64,000 nt of DNA from Asinibacterium sp. OR53 (GTDB lineage Bacteria > Bacteroidota > Bacteroidia > Chitinophagales > Chitinophagaceae): contig NZ_KI911562.1 of NCBI RefSeq assembly GCF_000515315.1, positions 2,513,220 through 2,577,219 of the forward strand, in the 5' to 3' direction. Within the stretch, counting starts at the first letter, position 1, and the number at the start of each line of letters is the position of its first letter. The position numbers were made by a program, and so were the translations under genes. Shown here in pieces: positions 1 through 6,556 of the stretch. The notes beneath the pieces are model-generated. The model was given only the letters and a program-made list of their open reading frames with translations, searched no databases and was not told where the DNA came from.

Positions 1-89
1 CCTGCCAGTTCGCACGCCTTACGGTTACTTAACTGCTCTTCTTCCATCAGATGATGAACAGTTTCCCGTTTCGCTTCAGGCGTTAAAAC
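1..89 (-). CDS. IS3-family transposase OrfB, N-terminal fragment (partial)
   Basis: Reading leftwards in the -1 frame relative to OrfA gives an open frame that starts VLTPEAKRETVHHLMEEEQL and runs off position 1. This is the typical start of the IS3 OrfB region (HTH_21-type segment preceding the DDE integrase core). It has no start codon of its own here and is entered by frameshifting from OrfA. The catalytic DDE residues lie outside the window, so whether the element is intact cannot be judged. Confidence 0.75.
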
Positions 90-358
90 TTTTTTGCGAT
101 CAGGTTCTTCATTGCCCGGTTCTCCAGGCTTAACTCCGCCACGATCTTCTTGTACTCACTGATCTCAGCTTCCATCTGCTTCATTTTTACAACATCACTC
201 ACTTCCATGCCTCCATACTTAGCCTTCCAATTGTAAAACGTTGCTTCGCTGATACCCATCTCTCGGGCAATCTCTTTAACAGCAATTCCTGATTCCTGTT
301 TCTTCATTGCAGATACAATCTGCGCTTCGGTAAATCTTCCTTTTTTCATGTGTTTCAA
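83..358 (-). CDS. IS3-family transposase OrfA
   Basis: This 91-residue protein is the DNA-binding subunit of an IS3-type transposase. Residues about 8-48 form a helix-turn-helix of the HTH_8/transposase_8 type (KEIAREMGISEATFYNWKAK). Residues about 58-88 form a leucine-rich coiled coil used for multimerisation and contact with OrfB. The length is typical. The gene ends in AAAAAAG then a stop, the usual IS3 arrangement in which a minority of ribosomes shift -1 to make the OrfAB fusion transposase. The start ATG at 358 gives MKHMKKGRF; the second ATG three codons later is equally possible. Confidence 0.9.
   Translation of the reverse strand: MKHMKKGRFTEAQIVSAMKKQESGIAVKEIAREMGISEATFYNWKAKYGGMEVSDVVKMKQMEAEISEYKKIVAELSLENRAMKNLIAKKF
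89..95 (-). promoter_or_regulatory. Programmed -1 frameshift site (A AAA AAG)
   Basis: On the minus strand the OrfA frame reads GCA AAA AAG TTT TAA. Slipping back one base on A-AAA-AAG yields GTT TTA ACG CCT, which continues into OrfB. This heptamer is the classical IS3-family slippery sequence. No downstream pseudoknot was worked out, because the window ends 82 bases later. Confidence 0.75.
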
Positions 359-538
359 AGTTTAAAGTTAACAAGCTTTTGGTCGTTAACTCTAACCTCA
401 CATGGGTAACATTCAGGGGAAGCTTACAAATCAATACCCAGATAATTCTAGTCACCTGTTTCATAAACAATGTATTACTCTCTTACCCGTCTCTAATAAG
501 AAGTTATTAAATAAAATCGGCGTGAGACAGTAGCTACT

Positions 539-650
539 GGTAAGAAGGTACTGGTATACCCACACTCCAAATACACTAAAGCCCACGCCTTGACGTGAGC
601 GTTCAGCTTATTTATTTTGGAGTGTTTAAAAATTACCAGTTTTTCTTACC
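539..650. repeat. Nested imperfect palindrome (about 112 bp)
   Basis: ggtaagaa (539-546) pairs with ttcttacc (643-650), actggta (550-556) with taccagt (634-640), and acactccaaa (562-571) with tttggagtgt (616-625). The loop contains a short cacg/cgtg pair (584-587/594-597). Together these could fold into one long interrupted stem. The left arm also has a direct repeat of tactggta (535-542 and 549-556). I do not recognise the family; a MITE-like remnant or a structured RNA are both possible. Confidence 0.6.
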
Positions 651-953
651 CAAAAAATAGCTAACGCTAATTATGTATGTCGTTCTCTGTTGTTATATCA
701 AATTCAAAAATTTGGTTTAAAAGTAATCATTAACAAATTTATGTAATAGTTAAAAATCCTAAAAACTGAGAGGATCACTCTCAGTAACACGTACTAATGA
801 TTAAAATAATCCCAATAGTGTTATTGCTTTTATGGCTAACTCTATCAATTTGATGAGTGCATCGATTATAAGCATAAAAATCGATGTTTTTGTTTTCTGC
901 TTTTTAGGCATTCAAAACGATAGATGAGGGGTTTGATTTGTCCTTATCCATCG

Positions 954-1023
954 GGTAGCCTCCCAAACAAATGATGAAGCCGTCTAGCGTCTAAGTTATC
1001 CTAAAAAAGAAAGGGAGGCTACC
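954..1023. repeat. 11-bp perfect inverted repeat pair flanking 48 bp
   Basis: ggtagcctccc at 954-964 is exactly inverted as gggaggctacc at 1013-1023. It lies directly upstream of the IS1595-type element. It could be a transcription terminator-like stem with a long loop, or the end of a separate small element. No second copy was seen on the right side of the IS. Confidence 0.6.
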
Positions 1024-1078
1024 TTTAATTTTAAGAATATCTTTACACTTATTATTACAATTAGTGTAAACATCTGCT

Positions 1079-1086
1079 TATCTTTG
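1079..1086 (+). promoter_or_regulatory. Bacteroidota -7 box TATCTTTG upstream of transposase
   Basis: TATCTTTG matches the TAnnTTTG -7 consensus of the Bacteroidota primary sigma factor. It lies 17 bases before the transposase ATG. No clear -33 TTG is seen at the expected distance. Confidence 0.5.
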
Positions 1087-1103
1087 TGAAGTAAATTCAC
1101 AAT

Positions 1104-2036
1104 ATGTTTTCAGCCACACCATTTAAAAGCATCCTTGAACTGATAAAAGCATTTCCAGATGAGCAATCATGTATTGATCATTTGGAAAGAGTATTGTGGG
1201 ATGGAACGCCGGTATCTCCTTTCGATCCCGCGTCACAGGTATACAAGTGTAAAAACAATAGATATAAATGCAAGAACACCAACAAATATTTCAATGTAAA
1301 AATAGGTACCATTTTCGAAGGAACTAAAATTTCTTTGCAGGTATGGTATATGGCTATGTATATTTTTTCTTCTCACAAGAAGGGGATCAGTTCACACCAG
1401 TTAGCAAAAGACTTAGACGTTACACAAAAGACAGCATGGTTCATTCTTGAACGCTTACGCGAAGCAATGAATACAGAATCCTTCAAAGAAGAAATGGAAG
1501 GTGTAATAGAAGTGGACGAAACATTTGTTGGTGGTAAAAACAGAAACAGACACCATGATAAGAAAGTGAAAAACAGTCAGGGTCGATCTTTCAAAGATAA
1601 GACCCCTGTTGTAGGTTTACTTAATCGCGAAGGCAATGTAAGATGTTTTGTTGTACCGGATACATCAATTGAAAGTGTGCAGCCAATTGTAAGAGAAAAT
1701 GTAAAGAAGGGTAGCATTGTAATCTCCGACGAGTGGAAGGCGTATAAGGGTCTCAACAATGATTATACTCACATGGTAGTTGAGCACGGTAAAGGTCAAT
1801 ATGTAAACGACGAAGGAGGTACAACCAATAGCATTGAGAACGTATGGAGCAATTTCAAAAAAGGTATAATAGGCATATATCACAACAGACCAACAAGGAA
1901 GCATTTACAGGGGTATGCAGATGAATTTGCATTTAGGTATAATACCCGCAAAGATTCTACCGATGGTAGATTTAATGTACTTTTATCGGAAACGAAGGGT
2001 AAGAGATTAACCTATCAAAACCTCATTGCAAAATGA
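1104..2036 (+). CDS. IS1595-family (ISXO2-like) transposase
   Basis: This 310-residue DDE transposase has an N-terminal region (about 30-75) resembling the zinc-ribbon segment of IS1595 transposases but with only some of the cysteines (C49, C56). A helical DNA-binding part follows (about 85-125, SSHQLAKDLDVTQKTAWF). The ISXO2-like catalytic domain runs from about 130 to 290. Likely catalytic residues are D138 (EVDETFVGG), D209 (ISDEWKAYK) and E245 (TNSIENVW). The frame is full-length and undamaged, so the enzyme may be active. The stop codon overlaps the next start as ATGA. Confidence 0.9.
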   Translation: MFSATPFKSILELIKAFPDEQSCIDHLERVLWDGTPVSPFDPASQVYKCKNNRYKCKNTNKYFNVKIGTIFEGTKISLQVWYMAMYIFSSHKKGISSHQLAKDLDVTQKTAWFILERLREAMNTESFKEEMEGVIEVDETFVGGKNRNRHHDKKVKNSQGRSFKDKTPVVGLLNREGNVRCFVVPDTSIESVQPIVRENVKKGSIVISDEWKAYKGLNNDYTHMVVEHGKGQYVNDEGGTTNSIENVWSNFKKGIIGIYHNRPTRKHLQGYADEFAFRYNTRKDSTDGRFNVLLSETKGKRLTYQNLIAK

Positions 2037-2461
2037 CACCGAAGATATTATACCTCGAACTGTTGGATACCTTTTACAAACTAAAGGGGTGGGAAAATAA
2101 AACACTTGGCCAAGTAAAAGAACACCAGGAAGAAGCGGATCAAGAACTGTTCAGACTTGTTATGGAAGGAATGGTAGAAAAGGAAATAGGGGCTATCATA
2201 AAAGCACTTGGTATAAAGTCTATTACTTCTTTTGAATCTTTCCTTGATTATCAACCTATCTATACAGAAGCAATAAAGATGCTTACCATAATGCAACTAT
2301 CAAATAATATGAAGGAGTTTCAAGCGATGAATGCTAAGTTGAAAAAGAACTCTCAAAAAGAAAAACCATCTAAAGAATTAACTGATTTTGATAAACTCGT
2401 GAAAGCTTTTGCAAGTGTTCCTAAATCGGAAATATTAAAGAAAAAGAAAGGAGACAAATAA
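2033..2461 (+). CDS. IS1595 passenger protein of unknown function
   Basis: This 142-residue protein is encoded in an ATGA overlap with the transposase stop, implying translational coupling. It is highly charged, with predicted helices at about 15-60 and 75-110 and a Lys-rich C-terminus (KSEILKKKKGDK). No catalytic motif, signal peptide or membrane segment is visible. Similar short charged proteins accompany some transposases as accessory or DNA-binding factors, but I do not recognise this one. A hairpin terminator overlaps its stop codon. Confidence 0.7.
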   Translation: MTPKILYLELLDTFYKLKGWENKTLGQVKEHQEEADQELFRLVMEGMVEKEIGAIIKALGIKSITSFESFLDYQPIYTEAIKMLTIMQLSNNMKEFQAMNAKLKKNSQKEKPSKELTDFDKLVKAFASVPKSEILKKKKGDK

Positions 2462-2476
2462 GTCCCTTTCTTTTTT
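2443..2476 (+). terminator. Hairpin terminator of the IS1595 transcription unit
   Basis: aaagaaagg at 2443-2451 pairs with ccctttcttt at 2464-2473 and is followed by a T run. The stem overlaps the end of the passenger gene. Confidence 0.6.
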
Positions 2477-2552
2477 ATCAGATTGGTGTAAACTGCTATA
2501 TTAATACCTAAAAATTAATATATAATAGGCGAAAAACCGAGAAAATACGTTA

Positions 2553-2588
2553 AAAAACGCGGCAAATAGGCAAATTTGCTGCGTTTTT
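2553..2588. terminator. Strong two-part hairpin upstream of the OmdA-type gene
   Basis: aaaaacgc (2553-2560) pairs with gcgttttt (2581-2588), and gcaaat (2562-2567) with atttgc (2574-2579). A-tract and T-tract flank the stem, so it could terminate transcription in either direction. It insulates the insertion sequence from the promoter that starts immediately after it. Confidence 0.55.
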
Positions 2589-2589
2589 C

Positions 2590-2621
2590 TTTGCATACCC
2601 GGTAACATTTTTTTAACTTTG
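2590..2621 (+). promoter_or_regulatory. Bacteroidota promoter, TTTG-N20-TAACTTTG
   Basis: TTTG at 2590-2593 and TAACTTTG at 2614-2621 are separated by 20 bases. This fits the -33/-7 consensus of the Bacteroidota housekeeping sigma factor. The next gene starts at 2659, leaving a leader of about 30 bases. Confidence 0.75.
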
Positions 2622-2658
2622 CACTCCATATTACATTCCCCTGAAATCTATTTTAGGC

Positions 2659-3324
2659 ATGTCAAATCAGAGTTTGTTTGAAAAGCTGCAGTTAAAAGAT
2701 GAGAAGACCCTTTTGATTCAAGGTCTGCCTTCTTCCATCGAAAAACAGTTTACCAAGTTGTCTTATGCCAAGAATGTCACGCCTTTATTGAAGACCAAGA
2801 AGGTAGATTTTGTACTGCTTTTTGTACTCAGCCAGTGCCAGTTGAATAATGTGCTTAAGGATATATTCCCGGCGTTGCATGATGACAGCAAATTGTGGGT
2901 GGCTTATCCCAAAACCACCAGCAAGATCGTTAGTGACCTCAACCGCGATTGCAGTTGGGAATTGCTCACGCAAAGCGAATACGAATCGGTACGGCAGGTA
3001 GCGCTCGATCATGTTTGGAGTGCCATCCGGTTCAAGAAGACCGATAAAATACCCAACCGCAGCCGCGCATTTGCCGAAATGAAAAACGAGCCGGCCAACG
3101 GCATCGATTTTGAAAAAAGGCTTGTGGTTCCGCCCGTTGAACTAGATAAATTGTTCGCCCGGCATAGCGATGCCCGTGAATTCTTTTCTTCACTCTCCTT
3201 CACCAACCAAAAAGAATACGTGAGTTGGATAGAAGGTGCTAAAAAAGAAGAAACCCGGAAACGCAGGCTGGAAACGGCGTTGGAGAAACTCCTTGCCGGG
3301 AAGAAAAACCCTTCGGAGAAATAA
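2659..3324 (+). CDS. YdeI/OmpD-associated (OmdA-like) family protein
   Basis: This 221-residue cytoplasmic protein has two parts. The N-terminal half (about 1-125) resembles the DUF3052-type fold of small bacterial proteins (TLLIQGLPSSIEKQF..., DFVLLFVLS). The C-terminal half (about 150-215) carries the OmdA/bacteriocin-protection signature: a run of acidic and aromatic residues ending in EYVSWIEGAKKEETRKRRLE and a Lys-rich tail. OmdA-domain proteins are common in Bacteroidota, but their biochemical role is poorly defined. The gene has its own promoter (2590-2621) and converges on dnaG with one base between the stop codons. Confidence 0.75.
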   Translation: MSNQSLFEKLQLKDEKTLLIQGLPSSIEKQFTKLSYAKNVTPLLKTKKVDFVLLFVLSQCQLNNVLKDIFPALHDDSKLWVAYPKTTSKIVSDLNRDCSWELLTQSEYESVRQVALDHVWSAIRFKKTDKIPNRSRAFAEMKNEPANGIDFEKRLVVPPVELDKLFARHSDAREFFSSLSFTNQKEYVSWIEGAKKEETRKRRLETALEKLLAGKKNPSEK

Positions 3325-3325
3325 G

Positions 3326-5263
3326 TTATTTCAAAATCACTGTTCCGATTTTTTTCGTCAGTTCGGTTTCAATTGCTTTCAGGTGCTTGTGCACTTCCAG
3401 TAAGCGTTTGAAATCATCAAAGCCGGCTGTCTCCATATCGCGCTGGTTTTCTTCGAACATTTTTTTAATCTTGCGCAGCTTGAAATAATTTACGCTCATC
3501 AGCACATCCTGGTGCATGGTATCGCGATTGAGGATGTTCATGCCTTCCATCACTTCATCCCATTTCTGGCTCAGTTCGTAAGGAGGCAAAGTGATGCCCG
3601 TTACCAACTGGCGTATGGTTTCATCATCGTGGTAAAGCAGTTTTTTGGGATTGGGCTCCAACCCCTGGTAATATTGCGATTTATAGGTTTCGTATAATTT
3701 TTCCAAATGCAGTGTTTCGATATGGAATTGTTCCAGTTCTTCAAAAATATACTCGGCTACAGCGCGTGTTTCATCCCATGAACGAAGACCATATTCCAGC
3801 AATACCCGCAAAACATTCCGCTCATGCGCTTCGTCCTGTAAAAAGAGCTGCTGGGTTTCATCGGGTATATTTTCTGGTTGTTGGCCGGTTGATTCAAATG
3901 CCTGTTGCCTGTTGCTTTCGAAAGGCAGTTGTTTTTCTTCTTTGGCCAGGCGCTCGCGCTTGTATTTGTTTACCAGGGTGGTGAGGCCATTCTCATCAAT
4001 ACGTAAGATGCCGGCACACTGGCGGATATAATCCTGCAGCTTGGTAAAATCCTCCACCCGGTTGATCCGGCTCAGGGTTTCGGCTACCTGGTTTACCACA
4101 TTGCTTTTCTTCGTTACATCGCCACCCGCTTCCCGCAACATGACTTCGAGCTGGAAAATGATGAAGTCCTTTTTAGCCGCTGCTACGAATTCGTTGAAAG
4201 CTTTTGCTCCCACTTTATTTACATAGCTGTCTGGATCTTCATTATCCGGTATCAGTACCAGGCGTACATCGAGACCTTCTTCCAGGGCCATGTCTAGCCC
4301 CCGCAATGCAGCTTTCACACCGGCATTATCGCCATCATAAATAATGGTAAGATTGTTCGTGTATTTTTTAATCAGCCGTAGTTGATCGGTTGTAAGCGAA
4401 GTGCCGCCACTGGCTACTACGTTCTCAATACCCGCCTGGTGCAGGCTGATGACATCGGTATATCCTTCCACCAGCAAACATTCATCGGCTTTATCGATGG
4501 CCATCCGCGCAAAATAAGAGCCGTACAGGATCTTGCTTTTTACATACAGCTCATTTTCTGGCGTGTTGATGTACTTCGGTGCGCGGTCGTTTTTGCCAAT
4601 GATGCGGGCACCGAAGCCGATGATCTTGCCGGAGATATTATGGATGGGGAAGATGATGCGGCCGCGATAGTTATCTACCAACTCGTTGTTGTTGCGAACC
4701 GAGACCAGTCCGGTTTTGGGTAATAATTCCGCGTTGAACTGGTTGGCCAGCAAAGCTTTGGTAAGCGTATCTTTTGTATCAGGGTTATAACCCAATTGGA
4801 ATTTATCGATCACGGTATCCCGGAACCCGCGCTCACGGAGATAAGAAAGTGCGATGGCTTTACCATTATCGGTATGCAGGAGTTGCTCGGTAAAGAATTT
4901 CTGCGCAAAATTATTGATCACGTAGAGGCTGTCGGCCGTTTGCAGGAACTGCTTTTGCTCGGCGCTGGTTTCGGTTTCCTCTACTTCTATATGGTATCGG
5001 GCAGCCAGCCAGCGAAGGGCTTCCACATAGCTGTATTTTTCATGCTCCATCAGGAAAGTGATGGTATTACCACTTTTTCCGCAGCCAAAACATTTGTAGA
5101 TTTCCTTAGAAGGCGATACCGTAAAAGAAGGACCTTTCTCATTGTGAAAGGGGCAGAGGCCGATATAATTGGTGCCCCTCTTTTTGAGTTTTACGAATTC
5201 ACCTACCACATCAATGATGTCTATCCGGTTGGTGATCTGTTGTATGGTATGCTGGCTGATCAT
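3326..5263 (-). CDS. dnaG: DNA primase DnaG
   Basis: The protein makes RNA primers at the replication fork and works with the DnaB helicase. It has 645 residues, usual for the family. The CHC2 zinc finger has C37, H40, C58 and C61 (CPFH...CFGC). The catalytic core follows from about 115 to 370, with the TOPRIM motifs LLVEGYTDVISLHQAG and IIYDGDNAG supplying the metal-binding acidic residues. The C-terminal third is the variable helicase-binding region. The start at 5263 (MISQHTIQQITNRIDIIDVV) agrees with the family N-terminus. It is transcribed divergently from the DeoR-type gene, 55 bases away. Confidence 0.97.
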   Translation of the reverse strand: MISQHTIQQITNRIDIIDVVGEFVKLKKRGTNYIGLCPFHNEKGPSFTVSPSKEIYKCFGCGKSGNTITFLMEHEKYSYVEALRWLAARYHIEVEETETSAEQKQFLQTADSLYVINNFAQKFFTEQLLHTDNGKAIALSYLRERGFRDTVIDKFQLGYNPDTKDTLTKALLANQFNAELLPKTGLVSVRNNNELVDNYRGRIIFPIHNISGKIIGFGARIIGKNDRAPKYINTPENELYVKSKILYGSYFARMAIDKADECLLVEGYTDVISLHQAGIENVVASGGTSLTTDQLRLIKKYTNNLTIIYDGDNAGVKAALRGLDMALEEGLDVRLVLIPDNEDPDSYVNKVGAKAFNEFVAAAKKDFIIFQLEVMLREAGGDVTKKSNVVNQVAETLSRINRVEDFTKLQDYIRQCAGILRIDENGLTTLVNKYKRERLAKEEKQLPFESNRQQAFESTGQQPENIPDETQQLFLQDEAHERNVLRVLLEYGLRSWDETRAVAEYIFEELEQFHIETLHLEKLYETYKSQYYQGLEPNPKKLLYHDDETIRQLVTGITLPPYELSQKWDEVMEGMNILNRDTMHQDVLMSVNYFKLRKIKKMFEENQRDMETAGFDDFKRLLEVHKHLKAIETELTKKIGTVILK

Positions 5264-5318
5264 GGGCAGGAAGGCGAAGTTAGTGTACCTGATTAATTAT
5301 TATTCCCTATTTTTATTC

Positions 5319-6065
5319 ATGCTTAAAAAAGAACGACAGGCTTTCATCATTCAGCAAATCAACATACATAATAAGGTGTTGTCGTCTGACCTGAGTGTAC
5401 AATTGAATGTTTCCGAAGATACCGTACGAAGGGATCTCCAGGAGTTATCCGAGGAAGGTAAACTGATCAAAGTACACGGCGGTGCCCTCTCGAAGTCTTT
5501 TCATTTTACGCTGGAAACCAATACCATCTATTCCCAGCCCGAAAAAAGAAGCATCGCTTACAAAGCGGTACAGATGATCCACGACGGGATGCTGGTGCTG
5601 CTCTCCGGTGGAACCACCATACGGGAGTTGGTAAAAGCCCTGCCACCAGAGTTGAATGCCACATTCATTACAGTAAGCGTACCCATTGCGCTGGCGCTCC
5701 TGGAGCACCCCAACAGCGAAGTGATCTTTTTAGGGAATAAAATATCCAAGAACGCACAAATGTCCGTCGGTGCGGAAGTGGTGCAGCGGTTGTCCGGTAT
5801 TCGTGCCGACCTGTGCATCCTCGGTACCAACAGCATCGATGCCAACCAGGGTATTACCGACCTGGAGTGGGAGATCATTGAAGTAAAAAGAGCCATGGTC
5901 AAAGCTTCTTATAAGACCGTTTCACTGGCCATTGCCGAAAAACTTAATACCGTACAGCGCCTCCAGGTATGCAAGCCAGAAGAGATCGATGTACTCATCA
6001 CCGAACTGGAGCCTTCAGACCCTATTTTAAGGGCTTACCACGACAAGGGTATTATCGTGCTTTGA
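5319..6065 (+). CDS. DeoR/GlpR-family transcriptional regulator
   Basis: This 248-residue repressor-type protein has an N-terminal winged helix (about 5-60; LSSDLSVQLNVSEDTVRRDL, with the EDTVRRDL recognition-helix signature). The DeoRC sugar-phosphate sensor domain spans about 75-235; its SGGTTIRELV loop is the usual phosphate-contacting segment and ILGTNSIDANQGITD follows. The ATG at 5319 was preferred over a longer in-frame extension back to 5169, because the extension lies inside dnaG and reads MLKKERQ only from here. No sugar operon adjoins it, so the target is unknown; the divergent dnaG neighbour is probably not its regulon. Confidence 0.9.
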   Translation: MLKKERQAFIIQQINIHNKVLSSDLSVQLNVSEDTVRRDLQELSEEGKLIKVHGGALSKSFHFTLETNTIYSQPEKRSIAYKAVQMIHDGMLVLLSGGTTIRELVKALPPELNATFITVSVPIALALLEHPNSEVIFLGNKISKNAQMSVGAEVVQRLSGIRADLCILGTNSIDANQGITDLEWEIIEVKRAMVKASYKTVSLAIAEKLNTVQRLQVCKPEEIDVLITELEPSDPILRAYHDKGIIVL

Positions 6066-6084
6066 TCAACAAACCTTTGTGGAG

Positions 6085-6465
6085 TTAGATATCATCATCA
6101 CTAAGTAATTCCCGTTCTATTTCTTCCATCTGCACAATATCCCATGCTTCGCTTTCGGTGGGGGTAATATTCATCGTGTCCAGCAGATCTGCATCAGCGA
6201 AAACCGCTTCTATAGGCTCCTGCAGACAGCAAATCACAAATGAAGCATTTTTTTCATAGAATTCTTGCTGGAGGTTTGCCAGAAAGCTAGCGTCTGATGT
6301 ATGGATGGATGATACCTGCCGGAGATTAAGCACAATATTTTTAACAGGACCCTCCAGCTTTTCGAGCGACTTTTCGCGTATCTCGGCTGCTATATTGGCA
6401 GTAAGTTCCGCCGGAATTGGCGTTACAACGGTAAATTTCTCCTTGGTATCAATTTTGACTTCCAT
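6085..6465 (-). CDS. STAS-domain protein (anti-sigma factor antagonist-like)
   Basis: This 126-residue protein consists almost wholly of a STAS domain. It starts with beta strands (KFTVVTPIPAELT), then VKNIVLNLRQVSSIHTSDASFLANL, where S57 and S60 sit at the position of the phosphorylatable serine of SpoIIAA-like antagonists. The acidic tail (REL LSDDDI) is unusual. No anti-sigma kinase or PP2C phosphatase gene is nearby, so it is an orphan component. It is divergent from clpC with about 90 bases between. Confidence 0.75.
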   Translation of the reverse strand: MEVKIDTKEKFTVVTPIPAELTANIAAEIREKSLEKLEGPVKNIVLNLRQVSSIHTSDASFLANLQQEFYEKNASFVICCLQEPIEAVFADADLLDTMNITPTESEAWDIVQMEEIERELLSDDDI

Positions 6466-6556
6466 TTATTGTAAATTTAGATTAACAGTTGTGTATAAGT
6501 GCCACACAACTTCGGTCAAAAATATTCGTTATAATTGTATAAATCCAATCTAGGTT

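Larger units (their letters stand above)
1..358 (-). mobile_element. IS3-family insertion sequence, truncated by window edge
   Basis: OrfA and the first codons of OrfB of an IS3-type element are present, reading leftwards off the window. The right-hand (upstream) terminal inverted repeat could not be fixed, because its partner lies outside the window. It should fall somewhere in the 50-100 bases beyond 358. The family call rests on the OrfA sequence and the frameshift arrangement. Confidence 0.85.
359..1078. other. AT-rich intergenic stretch between two insertion sequences; no convincing gene
   Basis: About 720 bases hold no open frame with recognisable similarity. What is visible are inverted repeats: a nested pair at 539-650, a 7-bp hairpin near 767-785 (ctgagag/ctctcag), and an 11-bp pair at 954-964/1013-1023. 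One possible hydrophobic 31-codon frame lies at 832-927. The base composition is clearly more AT-rich than the housekeeping genes to the right, consistent with mobile or remnant DNA. Confidence 0.6.
1041..2500 (+). mobile_element. IS1595-family insertion sequence with passenger gene
   Basis: The element contains an ISXO2-like DDE transposase and a coupled passenger gene. The ends are tentative. TTTACAC occurs on the left at 1042-1048 and, inverted as GTGTAAA, on the right at about 2485-2493, while AGTGTAAA also follows at 1063-1070. No target-site duplication could be confirmed by eye. IS1595 relatives with passenger genes are known, which supports treating both genes as one unit. Confidence 0.6.

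Noticed and set aside
276..470. 64-codon frame upstream of and overlapping IS3 OrfA
   Set aside because: Out of frame with OrfA and without similarity; probably part of the IS terminal region.
539..650. The palindromic stretch as a CRISPR array or crRNA-related sequence
   Set aside because: There are no evenly spaced direct repeats with variable spacers, and no cas genes in the window.
832..927. 31-codon hydrophobic frame in the AT-rich gap
   Set aside because: Too short, no ribosome-binding or promoter signal, and AT-rich DNA gives such frames by chance.
5169..5318. N-terminal extension of the DeoR-type regulator
   Set aside because: The extension lies inside dnaG on the other strand and the family N-terminus begins at MLKKERQ (5319).
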